Shown here piece after piece: positions 20,406 through 28,916 of a stretch of DNA of 51,701 nt. Source of the stretch: Prasinococcaceae sp. CCMP 1430 (taxonomy: Eukaryota > Prasinodermophyta > Palmophyllophyceae > Prasinococcales > Prasinococcaceae); NCBI GenBank assembly GCA_013416795.1, contig RQSC01000002.1, positions 150,542-202,242 of the forward strand, read 5' to 3'. Each line of letters opens with the position of its first letter. Position 1 is the stretch's first letter. The notes under the pieces were generated by a model. The model saw nothing but the letters and a program-made list of their open reading frames with translations. It did not search any database and was not told the DNA's origin. The translations under genes and the position numbers were made by a program.

Positions 20406-21267
20406 CGCCGCCCCCCGCGCGCACGCACCCGGCGGACGCCCAGCGCCGGCCTCCGCGCGCGCAGTGCGATCAGGATGTCGACTTCGTCGCCGCGCGCGGG
20501 GGCAAAGCGCACGCCAGGGTGGCGCCCCGCGCCGCGGGACGTGCCGTGTGGCGGGCGCGCACCGCGCCAGCGCCTCGCCCGCACTGCTCCCCCCCGCCGC
20601 CATTTCCCGCCATTTTTTCCACCCGAACTTTTGATGGCATTTTCGTGCAAAAAATCCGTCGCTTCCGAGCGATGCACTGCTGCGAAAAGTCCAGCGGGGG
20701 AAAAACGCGCGGATTGCGTAATCATCCCCTTCAGTGCATTCCACCGAATGCGGTGCAGCTCAAGATTCAAACACGCGGGCGGGGCGGAAAAAAATGCGCA
20801 TGCGCGCCGCGGCCGAACAGCCGCGCGGATTCTAAATCTAAATCAAAATCAAAATCTAAACTCGATCACGATTTACTGTACATGCGCGATGCACCGGACT
20901 CGCCGCCATTTTTATCAAGGAAAATAGAGCGGAAATCATCGCGGAAAAAAGAGCCGTTGCGCCCGTTGGGTGGGGACAGGGTGACGGTGGAGGGCGCGGG
21001 TGAGGTGGGCGAACGGTAGGGGGTGGGGGGTGGGGAAGAGGGGGGTGGGTAGGCGCGGAGGGGCCCAGGGGCGCCATAGCGCATCATCGGGGCGGGAGGA
21101 GACTACCGGGCGCGTGGGAGGGTCCGGGAAAGTCGGGCAGGCAAGCGCGCGCCGGCGCGACAGCGCGCGCCGCCGCGCACCCGCGCGGCAGCAGCCTCTG
21201 CGCCGCGCCCGCGGGGTGCGCGGGAGGGAGGGAAGCGGGGCGGGCGCCCTCCTCGCGCTGAGCGGAG
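20406..21267. other. Divergent promoter region
   Basis: The 860 bases between the DDT-like gene (-) and the coiled-coil gene (+). It includes an AT-richer block at 20600-20960 with a run of AAATC/AAAATC units near 20833-20862 and a G-rich tract near 21007-21050. No gene is recognised. Confidence 0.5.
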
Positions 21268-22597
21268 ATGGCGACGATGGAAGACCTCGCCAAGCGTCTG
21301 AGCTTTGGCGACGCAACCGTCCACACGCCCGACGGTGGGCTGGCGCGCGCGCGCGACGTGCTCGCCGCTGTCACGGCCGGCACGCCGCCGCTCAGCGCGG
21401 CAGCGGACCAGGACGCCGCGCAGGAGGACCCCGAGGAGCGCGACGCAGCGGCCCTGAGGAGGGCACTGCGCGAGCGCTACGATCGCCCCCGTGCGCGCGT
21501 TTCGGAGATGGTCGCGCGCTGCGCGGCGGCGCACGCCGCAGGGGAGCTCGTCGCGGACAGCTTCGCGGCGCATGAGCTCGAGTCGTCGCGCGCCGCGCTG
21601 AAGCGCGACTTCATCGAGCTCAGCACGCAGCAGGAGGTGCTCTCGCTGCTCCTGGGGGCCAAAGGTGGCATGCCGTCTGTGGTGGCGGACGTGCAGCTTG
21701 GCAGCGTAGAGGACCTGGAAGCTGCACTTGCCGAGCACAAGGCGGCGAAGAAGGAGGCCAAGTCGGCCGCGCGCGCTGCGCTCGAGCGCGCACAGGGGCT
21801 CGTTGACGAGGTTGCGTCTGCTCACGAGGAGTACGAGGAGGAGCGGTCTGCCCTCATGCAGGCGATCGACGCCCTTGAGGCAGCTCAGCGGGAGCGCGAG
21901 GCAGCAGAGGCCGCCATGCCCTCGCCGCAGCCCGCCGAGGTGGTCGCGTCCGTCGAGCGCATCGCTGCGGACGCATCGGAGGCCGAGGCCGAGGCGCGCG
22001 CGCTCGCCGCCGCCATTTCCGCCGATGAGGAGGAGATTGCGTCACTTGAGGCCGATCTCCTCCCGCTGGAGGAGGAGCTCGGGGATCTTCGCGCCACCAT
22101 TGACGCCGAAGAGGCGGCTGCCGCCACGGAGGAGCAGCTCGGGGCCAAGAAGGCGCGCTCGAGGGAAATGCACGCGTGGTATTCGCAGATGGCGCAGCTC
22201 GTGGCCAATCTGGTGCGTGTGTGCGCTTGCCGCAGCTTACTCTCGCCGCGCGCTCGCACACGCGGGCTGCGCTCGTTGCCTATCCAACGCCGCGTTTCGC
22301 TGACGCGTGGCAATTCCGCTGTCTGCGCAGGGCGGTGCGACTCTCGTGAGAGACGAAGGAGACGAGGAAACGTCCGACGTGCTGCGCCTTCAGATCACAA
22401 CATACGTGAAAGACGGGCAGGTGCCCCTCAATCACGAGCTCACGCTCGCATTCGCGCCTGGCACCACTGAGCTCGCCGGCGCCTCGCTCAGTCCCGCGGA
22501 CACGCCCATAGACGACCTTGTCGAGGCCGCCAAGACAGACGCTCACCCACTGGCTTTCATTCTGCGCGAAGTGAAGGCAAAGCTCGCAGGCTGCTAG
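21268..22597 (+). CDS. Coiled-coil protein with C-terminal globular domain (kinetochore-like architecture, unidentified)
   Basis: Model: exon 1 21268-22212, intron 22213-22330 (GTGCGT...CGCAG, 118 bases), exon 2 22331-22597, phase 0, 403 residues. An N-terminal helical region is followed by long Glu/Ala-rich heptads (about residues 120-305), then a small alpha/beta domain read across the splice: MHAWYSQMAQLVANLQGGAT, then LRLQITTYVKDG, LNHELTLAFAPGTTELAGAS and PIDDLVEAAKTDAHPLAFIL. A coiled coil ending in such a domain resembles Spc24/Spc25- or KNL1-like kinetochore proteins with RWD folds, but I cannot assign an orthologue. The splice is well supported because it joins both parts of the globular domain. 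The start ATG has G at -3 (GAGATGGCG). TGTAC follows the stop by 27 bases. Confidence 0.6.
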
Positions 22598-22819
22598 AGA
22601 GTGAGCCGAGCGTAGCCGCCACTTGTACTTAGGCCACACAGTCTTAAGACCACAGAGACGTATCGGACACGCTCGAGACACGTGTAGCCAAGCCATTAGC
22701 CAGTGGCGCTGCGTGGAACAGAACATCTTCGCAGCGGGCAGCGCGTCCCATCACCCGCCGCCGCCTTTACCGCCAAGGTGAAATGCACAAGATCGGGAAG
22801 CGCGTACACATCTGATGAA

Positions 22820-24565
22820 TTACTCGGTCCCCGACTCCCACTTCTCGAGCATGAATCTGTCCCAGTCGTTGGCGCACCAGATTTGCCCGCTGCCGAATGC
22901 GCGTTGCGCCTGCTTCTTGAGTAGCCCGACGTGCCGCTTGTCCTCTTGCATACCGTCTCGCCCTTCGCTCTCGAGGTCAGCGGCAGATTCGGGCGGGGCC
23001 TCGAAGCGGGCAGAAAAGTGAGTGAGCACCAGGTGGCGCGCGCTGCAATCACGCGCGAAGCGGCCGGCCATGCCCGCGGTCGAGTGGCCCTTGCGCGTAG
23101 CATCGGCGATTGCCCGTCGCATCTCGGACGGGTCGTTCTCTGGGCCGTCCGCGAACGTCGCCTCGTGCACGAGCAGGTCCGCGTTGCGCGCCAGCCGAAG
23201 TATGCCACGCGGCTCGTACGTATCGCCAAGAACCACGACCTTGCGGCCGCGCCTGGGCTTGCTCAAGACGTCTTCGGGTTGGATCACCTTGCCCTCGTAC
23301 TCGACGCTCTCGCCGCGTGTAAGGGCCTTGAAGAGCGGCCCTGGTGGCAGACCCAGCGCGCGCGCGGCGTCGGGATTGAAACGCCCGCGGCGAGACGCTT
23401 CGACGAAGGCGTAGCCGATGCACGGCACCGCGTGCTTCAGCGGCGCGGCGTGCACCGAGATGCCCAGCTCGTCGTCGGCGCAGACGTCCCATTCGAGGCC
23501 ATGCTCGAATGGCACGCGCCACTCCTGCCCGCTGCGCGTGGGACGCGCCGACGGCATCAGCGCCGCAGCGTCCGGGTTCACCTTCCCGACCAGCTCCCGC
23601 ACCACGATGGTGCCGTCCTTGTTCCCGCTGCGCCCCTTCTCGCCGAGTCCCTGCGCCTGCTCCTCGTCGACGAGCTCGGTGATTATCACCGGCATCGACA
23701 AGCGCGTGTACGAAGTAGCGAGCGCGGCGCGCACATACGTTGCCAAGCCCTTGGGGCCGTACAGCCGCAAGGGCGTGCGCTTCTCCGGCGCCTCCTGCTT
23801 CTGGACCGCGCTCAGCCCGCAGATGAGGCCTGGCAGGCCAAAGATGTGGTCGCCGTGCAGGTGTGTGATGAAGACGCGGTCAATTTTGTTGAGCTTGACG
23901 CTCGCGCTCTGCATGATGCGCATCTGAGAGCCCTCGCCGCAGTCGACCATCCACGAGGTCGTTGGGGTGTTGAGCGCGATGCAGCTCACGCTGCGGCGCA
24001 GCGTCGGCGCACCGCCACTCGTGCCCAAGAAACACAACTCGAGCCCGGTGGGGATGCCCAGGTGCGCCCCACGCTCGAGGCGAACCACCTGGCCCGAACG
24101 ATGGCGGTATCGCTCCGTCACTTCGCTGTTCGACGGCTGCCAACGCCCGTCGCTCCGCTCGCCCTGCGCGCCGCCTCCCGACGCATGCCGCTGCTCCTGC
24201 TGCGCCTGCCCCTCTGCACGCGGCTCAAGTTCGAGCTGTTCGCCCGCGTGCCCGCCACCGCCGTTGGGCGAGTCGCTCTCCTCACCCATGGAGCGCGTGG
24301 CCGAGACAGCAGCGGCGCTCGCCTCGCCCTCTGCCCGTAGCGCCCCCGCGAGCAGCTCGACGAGCTGTGCTTTCCTCGCGCCTGCATGGCGCACGCCTCG
24401 CCTGTCGAGCTCCTTGCGCAGCTCGGCCACGCGCATCTTCGCGAGCGCGGCCGGCGCAGCCGGCGGGGTGTCGCGCGTGTCCGCCGCAAGCTCGACGCTC
24501 GAGCCAGCAGCCGCGACGAGCGCCGGTCGCCTCCTCGCCAGCCCAGCCCACGGCGCGCCGCGCGC
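22820..24565 (-). CDS. tRNase Z (RNase Z, short form) with N-terminal SAP motif, 5' end in gap
   Basis: A metallo-beta-lactamase-fold endonuclease that removes 3' trailers from precursor tRNAs. Motifs in order: ELCFLGTSGGAPTLRR; the zinc motif FITHLHGDHIFGLPGL (near 23840-23870); YGPKGLATYVRA; KHAVPCIGYAF; VVLGDTYEPR; LLVHEATF; RKGHSTAGMAGRFARD; LVLTHFSAR. One catalytic domain makes it the short (ELAC1-like) form. Before it, KMRVAELRKELDRRGVRHAG and KAQLVELLAGAL form a SAP motif (a DNA/RNA-binding helix pair), then a Gly/Glu/Gln-rich linker. The 5' end enters the 193-base N gap at 24566, so start and targeting peptide are unknown. TGTAC lies 12 bases past the stop. Organelle targeting is likely but not shown. 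Confidence 0.9.
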   Translation of the reverse strand, partial: ARGAPWAGLARRRPALVAAAGSSVELAADTRDTPPAAPAALAKMRVAELRKELDRRGVRHAGARKAQLVELLAGALRAEGEASAAAVSATRSMGEESDSPNGGGGHAGEQLELEPRAEGQAQQEQRHASGGGAQGERSDGRWQPSNSEVTERYRHRSGQVVRLERGAHLGIPTGLELCFLGTSGGAPTLRRSVSCIALNTPTTSWMVDCGEGSQMRIMQSASVKLNKIDRVFITHLHGDHIFGLPGLICGLSAVQKQEAPEKRTPLRLYGPKGLATYVRAALATSYTRLSMPVIITELVDEEQAQGLGEKGRSGNKDGTIVVRELVGKVNPDAAALMPSARPTRSGQEWRVPFEHGLEWDVCADDELGISVHAAPLKHAVPCIGYAFVEASRRGRFNPDAARALGLPPGPLFKALTRGESVEYEGKVIQPEDVLSKPRRGRKVVVLGDTYEPRGILRLARNADLLVHEATFADGPENDPSEMRRAIADATRKGHSTAGMAGRFARDCSARHLVLTHFSARFEAPPESAADLESEGRDGMQEDKRHVGLLKKQAQRAFGSGQIWCANDWDRFMLEKWESGTE

Positions 24566-24758
24566 NNNNNNNNNNNNNNNNNNNNNNNNNNNNNNNNNNN
24601 NNNNNNNNNNNNNNNNNNNNNNNNNNNNNNNNNNNNNNNNNNNNNNNNNNNNNNNNNNNNNNNNNNNNNNNNNNNNNNNNNNNNNNNNNNNNNNNNNNNN
24701 NNNNNNNNNNNNNNNNNNNNNNNNNNNNNNNNNNNNNNNNNNNNNNNNNNNNNNNNNN
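24566..24758. other. Assembly gap (193 N)
   Basis: A run of Ns that removes the first exon or N-terminus of the tRNase Z gene and part of its promoter. Flanks are extremely GC-rich, which likely caused the gap. Confidence 0.99.
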
Positions 24759-24952
24759 CGCTCGCGAGCGCACGCGCACGCGCGGCGGGAGCGGGAGCGG
24801 GAGCGGCGGCAGGAACGGCCGTGGCGGCGGCAGCAGTGGCGCTGCAGGCGGGGCTGCGCAGCGCACGCAGGGTGTGGCGCACACGGATAGCGCACGCAGC
24901 TTCGTAGCCGGTGCCCTCGCGCAGGGATTAGGCCGTGAGGTGGCGAGCGGCG

Positions 24953-25429
24953 ATGTTCGGCTACCCGAGCGGCGGCGGCGGCGGCGGGGCGATGGCGCCG
25001 CCGCCTGCGCCTGGAGGCAGGCGCCTCGCCGAGCACTTCAGCCAAGTGCAGCTGCGTGACGGCAAGGGGCAGGGCGAGAATGGAGGCTTCATGTACGATT
25101 TGCCCGATGACGCGGAGGACATGGCCGCCGACGGAAGTGGCGACGGGATGCAATGTGGCTCAGACGGCGGTGCGCAAGGGGGCGGGTCCAAAAAGGGAGG
25201 GGGAGGCATTATTGGCGAGTTCAATTGGGAGGGGAGGGGGCCTCAGCCTGTGTGCATGCATGCAGCGCAATGGGTTCCCGCACGAGGCTTGTGCGCCGAG
25301 GCGGGCGGGGGAGGGGGCTGTGGCAGGGGCGCTCAGGGTGTGGGGGGGGAGGGGGAATGGGGGGGATGGGAGCGGCGACAGGCCCGTGGTGTGGAGGCAA
25401 TGGCTGGCATCGTGCCAGCAACCTGGTGA
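24953..25429 (+). CDS. Hypothetical protein, small, Gly-rich
   Basis: ATG 24953 (GGCGATGTTC) opens a 158-residue frame starting MFGYPSGGGGGG, with RRLAEHFSQVQLRDG and ENGGFMYDLPDDAEDMAADG in the first 60 residues, which look like real protein (mixed composition, acidic patch). From about 25180 on, composition is Gly-rich and low-complexity and may be intron or UTR. I do not recognise a family. It is divergent from tRNase Z across the N gap and convergent with the membrane protein gene. Confidence 0.35.
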   Translation: MFGYPSGGGGGGAMAPPPAPGGRRLAEHFSQVQLRDGKGQGENGGFMYDLPDDAEDMAADGSGDGMQCGSDGGAQGGGSKKGGGGIIGEFNWEGRGPQPVCMHAAQWVPARGLCAEAGGGGGCGRGAQGVGGEGEWGGWERRQARGVEAMAGIVPATW

Positions 25430-25650
25430 AGAACAATACAGGGGGCAAAAATTACAAGCATAGCAGGGAGAGTCGGCGGAGGCGGTGCGCTGCGCTGGCT
25501 CGCGCAGACCCGACGAGACCGCGGCGGGATATTGCACCGCATGCGACGGTGGACGCGCCATCTCGCCGGGCTCGATCGTGGTCGCGTCGTCCTGTGGATC
25601 CCCCGGCCTCGCGGGCGGAAGTATAGCCGCCGCGCTGGCCACGGACGAGC

Positions 25651-26445
25651 TCAAGCGCACAGCTCCATCGCATCCTGGGGGTGCGAACCAGCGGTGTCCG
25701 CCCTCTGCCGCGCGCGCCGCCCGTTTCCAGGTCTCCCCTGCGCTGCTCTCGCTGCCACAGGCTCCCCTGTCGCCTCTGCCATCCCGACCCCGTGCATGTC
25801 GGCGAGTTTTTCACGGCCGCCCTGTATAAGTGTCCTGTTGAAGACGCCGCCAAGGCCGTACGCAGGCAGCATGCGAATGGACCGCGCGGCGCACGCCGAT
25901 GCCGTGGATCCCCTCAGGCTTCGTAGCCTCTTCAGCATTGGCGTCTTGGGCGACGAGGCGTACGAGAGCGCCAGCACGTGCAACGGCGTGCACAACAACT
26001 GCATTGCGGACGGCGTTGTGAGCTGTGCGACATTGGCCGCCGAATCGGTATCCAGACCCGCCGCGCGCTCGAGCGCCGCTGCAAACACGGCAGGCACAAT
26101 GAAGGCGCCGCCGATGGTCAAGATATCGCGCCCCGCAAAGAGCGCGTACGATATGGGCGGCACGGCGGTGACGCAGCCGCCGTACATGCGCGCGAAGGCG
26201 GCGTCCTTGGCGACACTGGCGCCCATGTTCACCGCCGTCGTGGTGGCGAACTTTGCCGAGGTGGCGACAGCGGCCGAGCAGCGGGTGCGCTCCGCGACGA
26301 CGTCCATCAGGTTCGCTGCGATGTACGTTGAACCGTACACGCCGGCGACCATGCGAGTCGACGGGGCCAGCATGGCAGTCACCGGGTTTTTGAGGGTTGC
26401 AGAGCCGATGCGAATCGCGGCCTTGAAGACACCCTCGGCGCCGCC
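25651..26445 (-). CDS. Conserved multi-pass membrane protein, unidentified, 5' partial
   Basis: From a likely acceptor (GCGAAG, exon from 26445) the frame codes 264 residues: GGAEGVFKAAIRIGSATLKN, then PVTAMLAPSTRMVAGVYGST, YIAANLMDV, TAVNMGASVAKDAAFARMYG, PPISYALFAGRDILTIGGAF, a hydrophobic stretch, LTTPSAMQLLCTPLHVLALS and RSIRMLPAYGLGGVFN. Three or four hydrophobic segments with conserved-looking KDxxFxRMYG, FAGRDxLT and TPLHxLALxY motifs suggest an organelle inner-membrane protein of the kind found in fungi and algae; I cannot name it. An in-frame stop lies just before the acceptor, so upstream exons exist and would lie to the right, where base 26984 is undetermined. The last ~50 residues after IQGGREKL are less convincing. 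TGTAA occurs 195 bases downstream. Confidence 0.6.
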   Translation of the reverse strand, partial: GGAEGVFKAAIRIGSATLKNPVTAMLAPSTRMVAGVYGSTYIAANLMDVVAERTRCSAAVATSAKFATTTAVNMGASVAKDAAFARMYGGCVTAVPPISYALFAGRDILTIGGAFIVPAVFAAALERAAGLDTDSAANVAQLTTPSAMQLLCTPLHVLALSYASSPKTPMLKRLRSLRGSTASACAARSIRMLPAYGLGGVFNRTLIQGGREKLADMHGVGMAEATGEPVAARAAQGRPGNGRRARQRADTAGSHPQDAMELCA

Positions 26446-26983
26446 CTTCGCAATTCATGTGATGCGCACAGTCGAGAGCGACCGCGTCAGAGCGAGCGAG
26501 CGAGCGAGCGCCCCGCGGGACGCGCTCCCTGCTGTGTGGCGCGGCAGCGCTTGGCGGGCGCCGCGCCGCACCACCGCGCCCCAGCGGCGCACGCTATCGC
26601 GGGCAGGCCGCACTGCCACGCGCGACACCCGCCCCGCGCGCCGCGCTCTCTGCGGGACGGATGAGGGGAGTATCGGGAGCGCTGTGCGTGCGTGTTCATT
26701 TTTTCCCGCGGGCGGCTTTTTGGCAGTTTTTTGCGCGAAAACAAAAACGGCAGGTGCGATTCGGCAATTTCGGATGGCGCTGTGCGCAGGGAAAAAAAAA
26801 AAAAGGACGCGAAACGCCCGTGCGCGACCTTCCCCACATAAACATGCCAAGAAACGCCGGCTGGGGCGCGCGTGTGCGCGCGGGGCCCCAGCCGGCGTGT
26901 GGCGTGCCTCCCCCCCCCCCTCCTCCCTGCCGAGCCTCGCCTCGCCTCCGAGCGGCGCGGCCTGCGCGGCCGCGGCGCGCGCG
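26446..26983. other. Intergenic region upstream of the membrane protein gene
   Basis: 540 bases that probably hold unassigned 5' exons of the minus-strand membrane protein. It shows an (AGCG)n stretch near 26490-26510, T-rich patches at 26698-26735, an A13 run at 26790-26802 and a C-rich run at about 26909-26921. Nothing else is recognisable. Confidence 0.45.
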
Positions 26984-26984
26984 N
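26984..26984. other. Single undetermined base (n) at the ankyrin break
   Basis: One N lies directly before the first ankyrin codons. As at 15998, homology begins exactly here, which suggests an assembly join. Confidence 0.6.
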
Positions 26985-27657
26985 GCCAGACTTCGAGGGC
27001 GACACGCCTGCGCATTTCGCAGCTTCGTGGTGTGAGGACAGCTGCCTTCAGCTGCTCCTCGAGGCAGGCGCAGACAAGGACAGGCCAAGCGACGACGGCA
27101 GCACGCCTCTGCATCTTGCAGCCGCGCCTATGTATCACGAAGGCGATGCAGGCCGGGCAGGCCGCACAGGTGAGCGTGTCTCTGCCAATCACAGATGCCT
27201 TCAGCTACTGCTCGAGGCAGGCGCCAATATAGACAAGGCAGATCAGTGGGGCAGTACGCCCCTGCATCTCGCAGCTGAGCTGGGCCATAAACGCTGCCTT
27301 CAGCTGCTCCTCGAGGCGGGGGCGAGCATCGAGGAAGTAGACGGCGACGGCTGCACGCCTCTGCATCTCGCAGCTGTGCGAGGCTCACATCGCTGCCTTC
27401 AGCTGCTGCTCGAGGCGGGGGCGAACATCGAGGGAGTAGATGGCAACGGCAGAACGCCTCTGCATGTCGCAGCTGAGCGGGACCAGAAACGCTGCCTTGA
27501 GCTGCTGCTCGAGGCGGGCGCGAAAGAAGATAAGGTAGACGATAACGGCAGGGGGTCCGATGTCTGGCCAGGCCAGGCCTGGCGTGCCCTGCCCGGTGGT
27601 TGGCAGGGCGCGCGCCCCTCGGGGCGGTTCGCGCGCGCGCCGCCGCGAGCCGTTTGA
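26985..27657 (+). CDS. Ankyrin-repeat protein fragment
   Basis: The frame opens at the N (26984) with DFEGDTPAHFAAS and holds about five ankyrin repeats of 33 residues, each with TPLH(L/V)AA and CLQLLLEAGA(N/S/D). Repeats 2-3 are separated by an abnormal ~19-residue insert (PMYHEGDAGRAGRTGERVSA). The last unit ends at DKVDDNGR and switches at once to low-complexity sequence (about 27557) before a stop at 27657. There is no start codon and no proper ending, so this is a fragment of a larger gene, a decayed copy, or part of a collapsed repeat array. At DNA level it is a tandem ~99-base repeat with a near-invariant CTTCAGCTGCTSCTCGAGGC core. Function unknown; ankyrin repeats bind proteins. Confidence 0.7.
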
Positions 27658-27811
27658 TGGGTGAGAGGATCCGAGTCGTGGGGCGGCGCGCGAACGCGCT
27701 TCCCGACGCCGAATGCACGAATGATCCAGGAAACGGCATCCGCGGCGGTGGTGCTGAGAGCCCCCTCCTTGCTGCATTATCCGTACCGGCGCCCGCAGGC
27801 GTTGCTGGCGC

Positions 27812-28606
27812 GTGGCGGGCGCGCCACAGCGCGCGCGTGCGGGCGCAGGCGCGCCTCGGTCCGCCCCGTCCGACCATGGCAACGGCGGCGCGCCTGACGA
27901 GCGCGCGCTGGCCGCGGCCGCGCTCTCGGCGACGCTGTGCGCGGCGCCGGTCGTGCCGCAGGCGCTGGCGATCCCGCAGACTGCGAACGAGGACTACTCA
28001 TACAGGTGCGACCAAAGCGTGTGCGCCACATGCACGCCCGCCCTCGCCGCCGTGCGCGAGCGCCCCGGCTGCGCGAGCGGCGGGCGCTCCGCGCTCGCGA
28101 CGGACCGCCGTGCGAGCAGACGTGGTGCGCGCCCACTGCGAAGCGTCCGCGCGCTGACGCCGTGCTCGCTTCCTCTCGCCGCCGGCGTACGCTCGTGCAG
28201 GGACTTTTCCGGGCAGGACTTGAGCGAGGAGGCTGCCGCCGCGATGCGCACGACCGCGGTGCAGTTCGCGAAGGGGCAGATGCAGGGCGCCGACTTCACG
28301 GACGCCAAGTGTCGCGGCGTGTCGTTCTTCGGCGCGATGATGAAGGAGGCCAAGCTCATCAACACTGACCTGAGCTACGCCAACCTCGGCCAAGCCAACC
28401 TGACGGGCGCCGACCTGTCGGGCGCGGTGCTTGAGGGCGCCATCTTCTCGTCTGCCGTCCTCGACGGGACGAACATCGAGAACTCGGACTGGTCCGAGGT
28501 GCTGCTGCGCGCGGACGTCAATGCGAAGCTGTGCGCCTCGCCAACTGCAAAGGGCGTCAACCCAGTCACCGGCGTGGCCACGCGCGACTCGCTCTTCTGC
28601 GACTGA
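27812..28606 (+). CDS. Pentapeptide-repeat protein, probable thylakoid lumen protein (two exons, 5' uncertain)
   Basis: Exon 1 ends at 28005, intron 28006-28200 (GTGCGA...TGCAG, 195 bases), exon 2 28201-28606; the junction restores EDYSYRDFSGQDLS. Exon 2 carries pentapeptide repeats A(D/N)(L/F)xx (MQGADFTDAK, DLSYANLGQANLTGADLSGA, VLEGAIFSSAVLDG), then a C-terminal LCASPTAKGVNPVTG segment typical of plant and cyanobacterial lumen pentapeptide proteins (TL15/TL17 group). Just before the mature part, ALAAAALSATLCAAPVVPQA ending ALA resembles a lumen-targeting signal with an A-x-A cleavage site. No in-frame ATG exists: 27812 is a GTG and a stop lies at 27755-27757. ATG 27721 starts a transit-peptide-like frame in another phase, so a short intron or a sequencing error is likely near 27780-27900. 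Function of the family is unknown. Confidence 0.75.
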   Translation: MAGAPQRARAGAGAPRSAPSDHGNGGAPDERALAAAALSATLCAAPVVPQALAIPQTANEDYSYRCDQSVCATCTPALAAVRERPGCASGGRSALATDRRASRRGARPLRSVRALTPCSLPLAAGVRSCRDFSGQDLSEEAAAAMRTTAVQFAKGQMQGADFTDAKCRGVSFFGAMMKEAKLINTDLSYANLGQANLTGADLSGAVLEGAIFSSAVLDGTNIENSDWSEVLLRADVNAKLCASPTAKGVNPVTGVATRDSLFCD

Positions 28607-28916
28607 GAAGCTCACGCGTGGGTGGCGCCAGGGCCGCCCGGTGCCCCACGCACCCCGCCCCACCTCGCTCTCCCCGCGCGCACGCGCGATGGGAGGTTTG
28701 TTGTTATGTACCAGCGTCTCCTGTGACCACAAGGCTCGCGAGCCTCGAGCACCCGTCATGTGCGGCTGACGGTCCGCCGCTGTTGTTCTGCGCGCACATG
28801 CCTGCGTCCCACAGCTCGTACAATCTAGCTAGCCAGTCGCGCGAGGAGTGACACAAGACCGGTCTGTTCTTATCCGATTTGGTAGGGGGCGGAGGTGCCT
28901 GGGTGGGCCCTCGTCT
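28607..28916. other. Convergent 3' flank with TGTAC on both strands
   Basis: 310 bases between the pentapeptide gene (+) and the long coiled-coil gene (-). TGTAC occurs at 28707-28711 (+) and 28822-28818 (-), each about 100 bases past the respective stop. No gene is seen. Confidence 0.5.

Noticed and set aside
20406-20744. Upstream extension of the DDT-like gene
   Set aside because: Low-complexity Arg/Gly-rich frame beyond a well-placed ATG; treated as 5' UTR or promoter.
27170-27194. 25-base GTGAGC...CACAG segment inside the ankyrin array
   Set aside because: Removing it would shift the frame and destroy the following ankyrin repeats.
26985-27556. CRISPR-like periodic repeat
   Set aside because: The ~99-base period is coding ankyrin sequence without spacers, in a eukaryotic genome.
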